DNA of 64,000 bases from Haemonchus contortus. Its lineage: Eukaryota; Nematoda; Chromadorea; Rhabditida; Trichostrongylidae. This document shows positions 1 to 10,938 of this stretch, in pieces (within the stretch, counting starts at the first letter, position 1; the number at the start of each line of letters is the position of its first letter). The position numbers and the translations under genes were made by a program. The stretch is from NCBI GenBank assembly GCA_000469685.2, contig LS997564.1, positions 8,892,591-8,956,590 of the forward strand. The letters run 5' to 3'. The notes under the pieces are model-generated. The model did not search any database, was not told the origin of the DNA, and saw nothing but the letters and a program-made list of their open reading frames with translations.

Positions 1-317
1 CTGCCTTATTTTATTGGTTTTGGCGCTCCCCTCACCTTTGTTTCTACATTGAGTAACAACTTCTTGCTCAATGGAAGTGTATTCGGCACATTCTTTCCTT
101 TACTAATTATTAGTTCTTATAAGGTAAGCTCATGACGGTAAGATTCCGCAGTACATTTATTTCAATCCGTATATTTAGGCTTCATGGGAAAGACCGAAAG
201 ACTTGAGAAGACATACACCTGTAATAAGTATTTTTACGCCATCGCGCTTAGTCACAGATAGTTTTGTAAATATATTCTCAGGAATGGTTGTTCAGCAACC
301 GACGATTCGTTAATTAA
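1..317 (+). CDS. 3' end of an unrecognised membrane protein gene (partial)
   Basis: Bases 1-123 are open in frame 1 and encode 41 residues of mostly hydrophobic sequence (starts LPYFIGFG, ends LLIISSYK), compatible with one or two membrane segments. The exon ends at a good donor (AAG|GTAAGC, GT at 124-125). A phase-compatible acceptor (ATTCTCAG, ending at 281) opens a short exon, EWLFSNRRFVN, with TAA at 315-317. The gene begins left of the window. I do not recognise the family. The hydrophobic exon and donor are seen; the terminal exon is inferred from splice signals and phase. Its stop lies about 255 bases before the trans-splice site of rpl-36, so the two could form an operon, though the gap is longer than the roughly 100 bases usual in Caenorhabditis operons. 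Confidence 0.5.
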
Positions 318-559
318 TAGAATTGTATATACTGTAGTGGCTGGTCCATATAAATTGTAAATATTGTACATATTGCTATATGGGTAGTGCCATTTGTTAG
401 GTTTAACAAGGCTTCTTTGCTCAAGTGATGTATAAAGCTGTTGTGATGCTTGGGAGTGTTGTTGTACCCTGGGTCTAAAACCCACTTATCTCTAACACAC
501 TAGAATTGTGCAATTGGTTTAACTTGTTGATTGTTGAGGGAAGAGTGGTAGTTGAAAAA

Positions 560-572
560 TTGACTCTTTCAG
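560..572 (+). promoter_or_regulatory. Probable spliced-leader trans-splice acceptor of rpl-36
   Basis: The sequence TTGACTCTTTCAG ends two bases before the rpl-36 ATG. This is the nematode 3' splice consensus, and no matching upstream donor or 5' exon is evident. A spliced leader added here would leave a 5' UTR of only two bases plus the leader, which is common in nematodes. The leader type (SL1 or SL2) cannot be told from the sequence. Confidence 0.6.
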
Positions 573-574
573 AA

Positions 575-1041
575 ATGTCTCAACCCGGGATTGAGGGTTT
601 GGCTGTAGGCCTGAACAAAGGTCACAAAGTCACCAAGATCGACCGCAAACCTCGTCAGAGCCGTCACATTGGGGCGTGCAGCAAGAAGTCGAAGGTAAGG
701 ATAAGCTTGTAGTATTTTCGCTTAAACACTGCTATGCTTCTGAGGTACAGTACTAGTTGAGAGGGGACATGTTCAACTTCCTTGATTTAGATACTTTTTG
801 TTCATATACATACTTCGAGACATGTGCACAGTATCTTTCTTTTCAGGTTGTACGTGAACTTGTCAGAGAGATCACTGGCTTTGCTCCATACGAGAGACGT
901 GTTCTTGAATTGTTGCGTATTTCCAAGGACAAGCGAGCACTTAAGTTCTTGAAGAAGCGCTTGGGTACCCACCTTCGTGCTAAAAAGAAGAGAGAGGACC
1001 TCCAGGGCGTGATTGTTGCCCAACGCAAACATCACAAGTAA
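575..1041 (+). CDS. rpl-36: 60S ribosomal protein L36 (eL36)
   Basis: Two exons, 575-694 and 847-1041, joined in phase 0, give 104 residues, the usual length of eL36. Exon 1 holds the amino-terminal motif [15 protein letters not shown]. Exon 2 holds the strongly conserved block [18 protein letters not shown] followed by SKDKRALKF, and a basic tail ending QRKHHK. The protein is a structural component of the large cytosolic ribosomal subunit. The intron (695-846) has GTAAGG and TTTCAG borders. The ATG at 575 is chosen because it directly follows a trans-splice acceptor. An upstream in-frame extension would add residues not found in the family. No exact AATAAA follows; CATAAA at about 1064 is a possible variant polyadenylation signal. 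Confidence 0.95.
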
Positions 1042-3231
1042 AATTGTTGCTGTTATTGTTGTTCATAAATGGTTAATATACCTTTTGTTGTGAATTTGCT
1101 CTAGACTGCGTTCTTGTCGCCTATACGTGTGGTCATTACAGGTGATTAACAAAGTTACGGAAAAACAATTTCAACGGTTTGATTCAAGGTCATGTGTAAA
1201 CACTGTTAAGATATACTACAGCACTTAACTAGTTTAGCAATACAATTATAAGGGGCTGAGTCAAGGTGTTAAGTTTACTTAATTGATTAACGGTGCCCAT
1301 CCGAGCAGCAATGTCTCAAACAGAAAATTGGGTCTAGCTAGCGGATCTGCAAAGCTCACGTACCTCAGTGTTCAGTGCTGGGTTGTGTCAGCGGTCTTAA
1401 ATGAAGGCTTCTCCATAGTTTGCCCTCAGCTTAGTTTGAAGTTTCAGGGTCTGGTCCATTTTACTAGTGTTCACAACAATACTTTTCCAAGTAACTATTG
1501 GTGCTATATTTTGTAATTAAGGTCACTTCTTTTTCTCGACAAGTCTCTTCTGAGGGTTTTGAAAGGGCTAACATGCTGAAATAATTGCTGAAAATGCATC
1601 TAACGGCGCCATCTATAACGGTTTTTTTCTTTTGGACGGCGAAGCAAGTTCAATTCGTTGTAAGTTTAGTGCTGAGTGTGAGACTGGTTTATCGTTTTGG
1701 ATCAGGCTTAAATTCCTGAATAATATCGCTCATGTAGAAAATAGCCGTTGACATTAATCCTTTCATTTTCCGCTGCTTATTTTTCCCAGATCTCTACTGT
1801 GTTTTTACTTGGGGCCAGTGCTTTTAGTTTGTGAGCTCGATACTACGTTCTTTACCCTACCAAGCGCCTAAAAACAGGCTAGTGTCTTGTAGAAAGGTTC
1901 GCATGCAAATGACAATGGAAGTCTAATTCAGCAGTAATCCGAGTAGTATGCCGATGCAAGAGCAAGATCCTTCGCCGCAGGTGATATATAACAATGCTGT
2001 GCAGTTTTAGCGGCTGGTGACGAATATTTATTGAGAAAAAGTAGCAATCATGATTATCAGAAGTCGTGTAGCGCTATGACATACTTCTCCATGATCAGTT
2101 TTTCAAGAGAGATTGAGGTTGGAATCAGCAGGATGGTGTCATGCTTATACTATGAATAACACCAGCGGGAGCCAACGGGGGCATAGGTAATTTTAGAACC
2201 ACCAACTTACCCTTGAAGTAAATCGTTTGTTGGAGTTGGAATTTCGTCCGGTTATAAAAATCAGTATGGTACATATGGTGGCATTCTATTCGTTAAAGTA
2301 TGATTCTATCGCGGTGGAACCTCATCTGATTGAGTATGTGATTTATTCCTTTCCCATTTAAGTGGCTTCAGATCGCAGTTTTCTGAATGGTACAAAACTA
2401 CAAGGCAAAGGGATAGATATGCCCTGCGGGGAGCAGGGATAAGTAAACCACTTTTCCAATTCGTAAGCCTTCTGAAAGGGTAGCGAGCTGCCCTCTTCAG
2501 CGTGGCTTACTCAAGCGAATAGCGAGCTTTTTCTACCTAACCTCGAATACGAAAAGTTTCAGTGACGTTAGTTTCTACTTCATACAACTTTCCATAAGAA
2601 ATATAATTAAGCCGAATGATCAGCTTTCTCATCATCTAATTTGTTGCTTTCCCTCCTTGTACCCCTTCTCCTATAAATGTGTTAAGGCGTCTTCTTGACA
2701 TTATCTGTTTGTTACTTCTTCCTTCTGTCTCTTTTTGCCTATAACTTTCCTCTTTGTCTATTAATACTTTCTGCTGCTCCTTCTGCTCTTTCTCTCGATT
2801 TCGAACTTATTTCATGTTCGTTTGGCTTTCTGTCGAAGCTTAGTTCCCAACATGTCCGTCATTACTTGTTCTTGCTTTAATTATTTCATCTGATTGTAAG
2901 TCTGTTTATCCTACTTATCCTTCTCGACATCACTCAACTGATGTCTGCGTCCCTGAACCTCGTCAGCTGGCCTGCTCTCTCCCTCTTCCTGTTCTTATTC
3001 TCATCTGTCTGTCGTGTGTCTTGGTCCGCTTGATGGTGGAACGTGAAGGAAGGAATCATCCATCATAGCTTGGTTCAAAGTTCTCCCGTTCCGCGTGAAA
3101 ACACTAATTGTTAACAAAATGGAATTGAAAATTTACATCATTTGTCACCAAAATTAACGGTCCTAGCTTTTAATCGTATGTGGTATAGCGCTATTTATTG
3201 GCGGAACAGATCGAAATTTGATGGTAACGCT
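1042..3231. other. Intergenic DNA with no gene seen
   Basis: About 2.2 kb between rpl-36 and the acyl carrier protein gene. It holds only short open frames without family resemblance or convincing splice signals. Promoter elements of the downstream gene may lie here, but none can be identified by eye. Confidence 0.5.
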
Positions 3232-3241
3232 GATTTTGCAG
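3232..3241 (+). promoter_or_regulatory. Probable spliced-leader trans-splice acceptor of the acyl carrier protein gene
   Basis: TGATTTTGCAG ends at 3241, immediately before the ATG at 3242. The polypyrimidine-CAG next to the initiator is the arrangement expected of a nematode trans-splice site, and it helps fix the start of exon 1. Confidence 0.55.
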
Positions 3242-5620
3242 ATGTTTGGCCGTTCAACATTTCGGATGGCATCTTGCATAGTTGCTGGGCGTCGGTGTTT
3301 GGCATCTTTCACCACCACTATTCCAACCTCATCATTGGGACGTCTTGCCGCACCCTCTCATGGCCTACTGAATCAAAAACGGTCAGTGAACGGCTTTTGC
3401 ATGTGAATTGTATTAACGTGGGACTGAACACTGCAAATTAAAATATTGTGAATGTAGCAATTCAACGACCTTTAGTAATTTCCACATTCAGAGGGAAGTA
3501 GGTTGCCATTATGTGGCAGGCGGAGGATTTAGTGGTATTGAAACCCCTAGTTTTTCTGAATTTTGTGTGCATTTGAGGTGAGCGTGCTCAGGCGAACGAA
3601 GTAGGGTTTGGAATCCGAAAGGGACCAGTCTTGGACTTTTTGAAGGCTGATAGTAAAAACATTGCAGGCCTAAAAAGAACTATGCTTTTTTTATCGCTTG
3701 GCCTTACTGAACAATTTCATCAACTTTTGTCCCTTAGAAAAGTAAATGCTTAGATTATGAATGTAAAAGTTGGAAGAGCTGCCGAAGCGAGGCTGAGAGC
3801 GAACCGTGAGAGTTTTACTTTTGACTTGAAGGCTATACTTTTGATGTCTTAGTTTTCTTGGCAGGAGTTCAAGAGTAACTCATCAGATATTCCTTCTGAG
3901 AGGTTCCTCAACTCTGTCCTAAAAACAATGCTGATACACATTATTACTCCTCTGTTTCACATAGCCCTCAAAGCTGACTAGGTTGTAATCCAAGCCCCGT
4001 TCCCGTATGCATAAGTTTCTGAAAAATGTATTCGTCTGTGCAGTTGCTTATCGCAAGGCTTCAATTCTCTGAAGAACATTAGCCAAATATGTGTCATAGC
4101 TGTTATTGATAGGTATACACCTGTTTACTTGTTTCCTCTTTCTTTTCACACTATATAAAATTTTACTCGCGAAGGTACGTCATTGATAGAGGCTGATATT
4201 AAACATTTGCTTATGGGTAGGTCTAACCGAGAACTTCACTCATCAGTTTTGAAGGCGGTCGGTTTTATGACATTTTTTTAAGATGCAGTCAGGTCCAGGT
4301 ATTCGGTCCGTTCGATCCGCCAAAGCCTCTGACTTTCAAAGAGGTAAGCTAATTTTTTGATTTGATTTCAATAAATCAAGCGTTCTTTCCATCATTAAAT
4401 CGGGCTGTTATATAAGCAAACATCGGCCAATTTTCTTTTTTCTTTTGATGTTTTTGTTAACTCTAAGCTGTTTGAGAAACGTTTACAGAGGATAATTTCA
4501 TGATAAGTGTTGTTATATGATGTTTATAATTATCAAACCTTAGACTTGCCTCATTGTTTCAATAACCTTGTAAGTATGTTCGCAGATATGTGGAAGAGTA
4601 ATGATAGATTCCAGATTCTTTCGAAAGGCTTGAGTACTTTTGCGATGCTTCACAAATTCTATCCAATGTCAGAGAAGAGTTTCTGGTGTTTTTCGTTGTT
4701 TCCATTTTTGTCATCAACAACTCACTTTTTTCCTAAGTTTGGCCCTAGGTCCGAATGCCAACACTTAGCTTTTCTTATTGCGTACTGCGGCGAAATATCA
4801 GCAGTGTACAAAATATCATGTCAAAGCTCTGCTAATAATTTTTCTATTTTCTTGTTGCCATGTTTCGCCTGAGCCGGTTATAGAAACTTTTTGTTCGGGA
4901 GATCTGAATATATCGATCGATTGCAAACTTAAGCTGAGCAGCTAAAAGAATTGTTGTCTGAGAATTCTACCCCTCATATTGGCTTTGATTGCCGTTGCAT
5001 GCATGATGTAATCGAGGGAATTTCGCGATTTGTATAATGGGTTATTTGTTATCGATCAACATAGCTTTTGATGCTATTTCCGCACTATGAAATCCACCAT
5101 TGAATCGGCTTTTTCACAACTTCAGTACATCTGCACACCATCATGCCACTTTTTGTTATCGCAGTAGCTGATTCAATTCCGGAATTGAACATTTCTCAGA
5201 GAAACAATTCAAAAATATTCCTTAGTCTTTGAAGCAAAAAGGTAGAGCATGTTTATAGCGAAAAAACCCACAGTAAGCGTCTTTCCAGGTGGAATCCCGT
5301 GTGCTGAAAGCTATACGTGCGTGGGATAGGTTCCCGGCTGACAAAGAAGCGCTTCTGAAGCTTGAGGCGGAGTTCACCAAAGACCTGGGTTTCGATTCCC
5401 TCGATCAAGTAAGTTGGTTGCATCCAGCTATACAATTACAATTGGATGGTGCGATTCCTAGTTCCATCTAACCGATATAAATTCGATTTTTCAGGTGGAA
5501 ATCATGATGGCGGTAGAGGATGAGTTCGGTTTCGAAATTCCTCTGGAAGATTCAGAGAAATTGAAGAGTCCTCGCGACGTATTCAAATATATTTGTGAAC
5601 GGGAGGATGTGTATGAGTAG
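3242..5620 (+). CDS. Mitochondrial acyl carrier protein (complex I NDUFAB1-type), four exons
   Basis: Exons 3242-3381, about 4283-4343, 5289-5408 and 5495-5620 join in phase and give 148 residues. Exon 1 looks like a mitochondrial targeting peptide: it starts MFGRSTFRMASC, is rich in R, S and A, and has almost no acidic residues. Exon 2 ends PPKPLTFKE, matching the linker before helix 1. Exon 3 holds the phosphopantetheine site in KDLGFDSLDQ, with the modified serine in DSLD. Exon 4 holds VEIMMAVEDEFGFEIP and ends REDVYE, both hallmarks of this family. The mature protein carries acyl chains for mitochondrial fatty acid and lipoate synthesis and is also a complex I and LYR-protein partner. Exon 2 could instead start at 4289, which is also in frame and removes two residues. 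Exons 3 and 4 are certain; exons 1 and 2 are inferred from splice sites, phase and composition. Confidence 0.9.
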
Positions 5621-6557
5621 TTTTCTCCTTTCCTTCTCGGTGTTTCGCGCTTAGTTTAGAGGTTGTACAGGTGTAATATTGTTGTAGGAATGTTTAAAGA
5701 TCGAGTTTATAAAATTATCATTTTGTATCAGTCAGTGATGAACAAAGCTTTCACTATAGCCATCTTTCACTGAGCCATGTCATTAGTACAGATGCAGAAT
5801 GATTTGTGCAGGAGAGGTCACCCGAAATTCAGCTAAAATTATCTTTCCACCTCCAAATTACCTTAGATTACTAGGAAGCCTTTATTTGAAAATATTTAAG
5901 AGTATGGAAATGAATGTCGATTCAGATTTCACTGAATATTTGCAATTTGCGTCGGCGAAGGTACTTTCTGTCTATCTATTCAAGTGTTTTAGTTACTTTC
6001 TATTCAAGTGTGCCATGTTTAACTGGAGATGTTACCTTGATGGATAGGGAGTTCATCCCGGGACCTCAGGCTTAGGAACGGCTCCATTTAGCAATGCCTA
6101 AAAGGTAGTACGAAAAGGTAGTACTTTGCATATGAGAAATGCATTGAGGCGGAATCGTAATCATTACTATTTGTTGCTTCGCTGGCCTCAGTATGACCGC
6201 AATTCCACCTCAATATGAATCCTTTAAAATTCGTCTTGATCATCCAAACTCCGATTCAAACGAAAACATTTTCATCGTGGGAAATTACCTCCCAGCAAAG
6301 TTACAAGTTAGGCGATAAAGTAAGAAAAAGGCTCAGTAATAATATAAATTAGTCGATACAACCTCGTGTGAGCTTCTCAATGCTCGAATAGAAGCGATGT
6401 AAATGAAAGGGCTTCAAAATGGAGAGATATAGTGCGTTTTTGTTATCATCAAGTTAACGAAAAACCATTTGGGGAAGGGAATCCTGCCAAAAAATGGGAA
6501 TGAATAAAAAAAACCCATGGAAAAGTTGGAGCGGAACTCGAAGAAAATGGATGTGGT
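5621..6557. other. Intergenic DNA, nothing recognised
   Basis: Downstream of the acyl carrier protein gene. Short open frames only. A local duplication of TCTATTCAAGTGT occurs at about 5976-6010. No gene, RNA or repeat family is supported. Confidence 0.45.
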
Positions 6558-6797
6558 GCGTTAGGAACGAAATGGTCGCGTCGCGGTGAGAGGGGGGTCG
6601 CGCGCGAAGGAATGTAGCAGGATGCAGCAGTAGGTAAGAAATACAAGAACAAAAGTACTAATAGTAGAATTGTGCATAAAACAATGATCGCATATCGATC
6701 GAGCTGTGTGAAGAGCGCTAGAGCTGAAATAACGGCGAATGAGTGGTCCGCGACAGCCGCGTGCGGCAAATCGATTACCCAAAATCGTTCCTAACGC
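6558..6797. mobile_element. 240-bp MITE, copy 1 (GCGTTAGGAACGA termini)
   Basis: A 13-base perfect terminal inverted repeat, GCGTTAGGAACGA, lies at 6558-6570 with its complement at 6785-6797. The interior has no coding capacity. A second diverged copy lies at 34089-34326 with the same internal landmarks (CGCATATCGAT and GTCCGCGACAGCCGCGTGCG). Homology between the copies continues for about ten bases past the right terminus (CCGTCTCCC), so the true end may be slightly outside. The superfamily is not assigned. Confidence 0.8.
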
Positions 6798-7079
6798 CCG
6801 TCTCCCACATGGAATGAGCTGGGCTTGTGGATGGCGTTTGGAAGTTTCTTAGCTTCAAAGCCAAGTGCACGGCGCAACATCAACGGGGCATCAAAAGCTT
6901 TGGCAGTAGATTTTTTCGTCCAGGTCAGGTGCTGTTCATGAAGAAAATGTTTATTCCACAGGCCAGAGATGCAGTAAATGAGCTCGGTAAAAAGTTGGAT
7001 CAGGAAGTGGTGGGTGAGCCTACGATCAACAAAGATTAAGAGGATCGGTAAAAACGACTAAATTTGAACTCCAGTTGAA
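6798..7079. other. Unassigned spacer between the MITE and repeat R1
   Basis: One 70-codon open frame on the plus strand, with no recognisable motif and no homologous copy elsewhere in the window. I see no support for a gene here. Confidence 0.4.
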
Positions 7080-9127
7080 TTGACACAGTACAAAACTCAT
7101 GGGAGTAGCCGGCTGATACTTAACGCGGCAGTGGTTAACATAGACGAACATCTCCTGATGTCGCAGTATTGCCAACTGCATGTATTACATAGAGTTGAAT
7201 TACTCAATGGTGTAGGAAGCTCGAAAAAAGCAATGGCCTTTAATGCACTACTAACCGGTAAGTGACCTATACCAAATAATTTTTTTGAGTTTTTTTTTTG
7301 AATCATTCGGGGAAAACTTTCAAAGCAGCTGGCATGATCAGACTATGATGTGGTCCGAGGACATGATCACCACGTTCTACTCAAGTTTTTACGGATGTAT
7401 CTCAAAGAGAGAACGATAGGATAGGTCACCGAAGGCAGGTCACCATCCGCAATCAAAATTTGGACCGCCCTTAGTGGTTCAATACCAGCCTTGCCATCGA
7501 ATGAAACCTTCACCTTTTAATTTCTTTAATTTTCTTTTAGTGACTTTCTACCATACCTTGTCATTAATATTTGTAACAATAATTAATATTTCTGTGATCA
7601 TTCATCCCGTCACTTTTAGGGGAAAATGAAGCTTCAAACTGTCAGGAAGCATAAGCAATAGCAATGGGGAAACTAGTGCTATTAGCAAAAATAGTTTTCT
7701 CATAGGCAATCTTGGGGCTGTAGAACTAAAAACAGTGATAAGATAAAATTTGTTTAGTTCGTTATTACATGTGATCCACTGTTGGGGTAAGCAGCATGCG
7801 CCTTAATCTGAAGTGGGGCCTTTGTAAAGGTGCCCTAGGCTGTAATTTTTCTTGTGGCTTTTTCGCATTCGCCAAATCAGATCTGGACCTATTTTCGTTC
7901 GAAATGTCTCACTCTGAGGCTTGGTTTGAGAACTCAGCAGAACCCGTCAACAGATTCGTCCAGTGGCGCAGTGAAGCATGGCGGTCGCAGTTCAAGTGGT
8001 CGCTCGAAGTTTTTAGCCCCAAGCTCGAGAATATGTGTTGTGCTGTGAGGCTTTTTCAAAGCATTCCCCTTCTAATATGCCGTCCAGTTTTTTCATGTGC
8101 ATGCCAAGATGTCTGCATTTTGGTATACAAATATCTGTGGTTTTATGATTTTCGTTTAGGCAACCTTCAACGTGCCTCCACTGCTTAGCTGATCTGTCAT
8201 GCACTCCAATGCCTACGATTTCTGGCCGCCCACATCGGCTTCTACATCACTCTCGTCCATCGACGTCAACTTATTCCTCCTTGAAGAGACATGAAACGGA
8301 GCTGCTGAGTGAGGAGAACTATCAAGAAAAGGTTTGGTAATTACTGTTGTGGAATAGTCAGGGGTTCAATCGCCCGTACCCCCTCCCCCTTTTCAGTTCA
8401 AGCCCTTCATCGACTTCCAAGTAAATATCATCCTTGGGGTACTGGCAGTCTTACGCCATCCTCGATGTCACCCCTCAATTTCATCAAAAGTTATATTTTG
8501 TTTTTTCATTCAGAACATGTAATGTAGCAGTTATTTTATTAACATTCCCACTGTCTGGTAATGTCACCCATTTATGTACTGCTGAGAGTAACCATCGATG
8601 GTAATCGGATCCCATTTACACTGATCGTGAGATTTGCTGTTTCCATCTCGTCGCTGAACACTGTATAGATGGATGGCATAGCAGTCGCTGTCAGATGGTG
8701 TAGCAGCACCGAACCTGGGAACCTCAGCTCCCAATTCTGAGATCAATGAACGGGAATGGGGAAACCAGCCTAGAAGATGGTACTGTCTTTCGCCAAATTA
8801 GTGCTGCACGTCATTGCTGAGATAGTGGAATAGTAAAGAATTCCTTGTACCTGAACATTTGTGGACCAAAAGAAAGACTGCGTCAATAAAGACAGGGCAA
8901 AAATTATCACGTCTCAGCGTGAATACTCACCAAAAACCAGTGCTTCTAATGATGGTACCCTGTCGTCAAACAAATCCTACCCAGAGAAATGGCGAAATCC
9001 GCCAGGTCAAATGTCGGAATTTCTGAGTGCTTGATATTTTCTAGTCTTTTGGCGTTGATCATTCTCGTTTTTGAATAGGTCCCCTGTTAGGTTCTCTATT
9101 AGGTATCAGAATAGTAGTAGCGCTCGC
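7080..9127 (+). repeat. Dispersed repeat R1, copy 1
   Basis: About 2 kb aligned in the same order with a second copy at 23805-26741 and a third, shorter copy at 36250-36960. Shared landmarks in order are GACGAACATCTCCTGA, GGTTCAATACCAGCCTTGCC, AATTAATATTTCTGTGATCA, a block around CCTCGATGTCACC, and GGCGTTGATCATTCTCGTTTTT near the right end. The copies differ by many substitutions and small gaps, so they are old. No open frame is shared between copies, so this looks like a non-autonomous or decayed element of unknown class. Confidence 0.75.
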
Positions 9128-9479
9128 TTTTAAAGGCACCGTTAGCAATAAATTTAGGGTACCCTTTTGAGAAGGGAATTGATAGAACTACCCTAGAATA
9201 AAGCAATAACAACGAAAAAAGCGCAAAAAACGATGAACAAAAAGAATTACAAAGGGTCAAAAAAGAGCTGGAAAAGGGGGTTGGACGAATTTCACATTGA
9301 AAAAACGACGGTTAGGGAGTGTTCGAGCGAGAATGCACGAAGGCGACGCAATGTCTGCCATAGCAGACAACACACCCAAACAGCTGATTTAGACTACAGT
9401 CTTGGACTTGGCAATTTGCCAACCAGCTTATCGACTTTTCACCAACTTCGCTCCAAGCGAAAGTGGTGAATGACAATTA

Positions 9480-10758
9480 TTGGGTTGTCCGAAAAGTTTC
9501 CGCCGATTTTTGATACCCCGGATTTATCAACCGTTGTACAAAAGGTCATGGACCTAACCTAATAAAGTTATATGTTTTCTGAAAGAGTAGATCCCCCTCT
9601 ATATTCCTGTTGAGATTCTGTCAACATTTGTCGAAGTTTGTCTGTACAGGATTCGTATGAAAATGGATGACCACTGCGCGCATTTCCGACATCTGAAGTA
9701 TTTCTTCTACCGCAAGGCCTAGAATGCGGCTCAAGCTGCATGGAAGATATATGACGTTTGAGTAGACCATGCCCTAGAGGAACGTACAGTGCATGACTAG
9801 TTTGCGGAGTCCAAACGGAGTGAATTTGCCTTCGAAGACCGGCAACCCTTAGGGAGACTATCATCAGTTTGAACGATCAACTCAAAATGTTAATCGAAGC
9901 AAATGGGCACATCACTGCTCGTGGGGTAGAACAAGAGCTTAATGTTTCGAAATTAACCATCCATGGTCATCTGCAGACGCTTGGTTTTGTAAAGCGCCTT
10001 GATGTTTAGATATCTCGCGAAAGGAGCGAGCGCAATGCGATGGACCGCGCCTCCATGCGCGACACGTTGCTCGAACGAAATAAAAATGAGCCGTTTCTGA
10101 AACGCATGAGCACGAGGGACGAAAATTGGATTGTGTACAGCAATGAGGAGCGGAAACGATCGTTTAGCCCCTAGTGAGCTGTCACAAACCGCTGCAAAAG
10201 TCACAATCCAGGTGCGGATGACTATGCCGAGTTGCTGATGGGATTTCAGGGAAATCACTTTCCATGAGCTGTTGTCGCACAATCAAAAGATGATTTAGGG
10301 AAGGTACTATAGTTAGCTAGGAACTATGGAGGCAGCGATGGACCAAAAGCGACCCGAAGTGGCCAATCGTTAGGGCGTAATCTTCCAACAGGGTACCTCC
10401 AGACCACACGTATCTTTGGCCACTCGTCAAAAGTTGCTAAAGCTCGGGTGGGATGTCTTACCATACCCCCCATATAGTCCAGACATAGCACCATCGGAAT
10501 ACTTTTGTTTGGGTTTCTGCAAAATTCCTTGGATGGAAAATCGTTCAATTCGCCGGAGGACTGCAAAAAGCACCTGAGTGGGTTTTTCGATTTTAAGTCT
10601 GCAACCTTCTATGGAAGAGGGGAACTGGAACCTACAGGAAGATGACGAAGCCTCACTGAACAGAATGAAGGATATATTGTTCAATCAATGGGTTTCTCTC
10701 CTAGGATTTTCATTCAAAGATGAATCAAAAATCGGCGGGAACTTTTCGGACAACCCAA
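9480..10758 (+). mobile_element. Mariner element, degenerate (1,279 bp)
   Basis: Termini are long near-perfect inverted repeats starting TTGGGTTGTCCGAAAAGTTT and ending with the complement. They are flanked by TA at 9478-9479 and 10759-10760. The uninterrupted sequence in the homologous element at about 26030 reads CAATTAGAT, which confirms the insertion point and the TA duplication directly. The length is typical of a mariner. Confidence 0.92.
9620..10690 (+). pseudogene. Dead mariner transposase
   Basis: Plus-strand frames carry the mariner transposase in order but broken. Recognisable pieces are RHLKYFFYRKA, the helix-turn-helix segment ARGVEQELNVSKLTIHGHL, LLERNKNEPFLKR with DENWI (first catalytic aspartate region), and PYPPYSPDIAPSEY near the end. 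The second catalytic segment, usually HDNARPH, is corrupted (only RPH remains), and the last catalytic aspartate is replaced by glutamate (SEY for SDY). Several stops and frame changes interrupt it, so no active enzyme is possible. Confidence 0.88.
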
Positions 10759-10938
10759 TAGATGTCGTAGTCAGCCTAGCTAGGGGCGGAGGGCGATTGT
10801 GGATAACTCTCCGGCCCCTTATTGTGCCCTATCCAGCCGTTTTCCGACCTCATTCTGCACATATGGTATCAGATGGGGCGTCGAATTCAAACCATGTGCA
10901 AATCTCCGGAACCATTTTTTCGTGAACAGTGCCTTTAA

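Larger units (their letters stand above)
9130..10938 (+). mobile_element. TTAA-flanked inverted-repeat element, copy A, holding a nested mariner
   Basis: The left end reads TTAAAGGCACCGTTA and the right end GAACAGTGCCTTTAA, giving inverted termini of AGGCAC-N-GTT inside TTAA at each side. Copy B at 25392-26214 aligns along the length, and fragments C and D are also present. The interior is AT-rich and non-coding. TTAA at both edges suggests a piggyBac-like or other TTAA-targeting origin, which is inference because no transposase is encoded. Bases 9480-10758 are a later mariner insertion. Confidence 0.75.
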
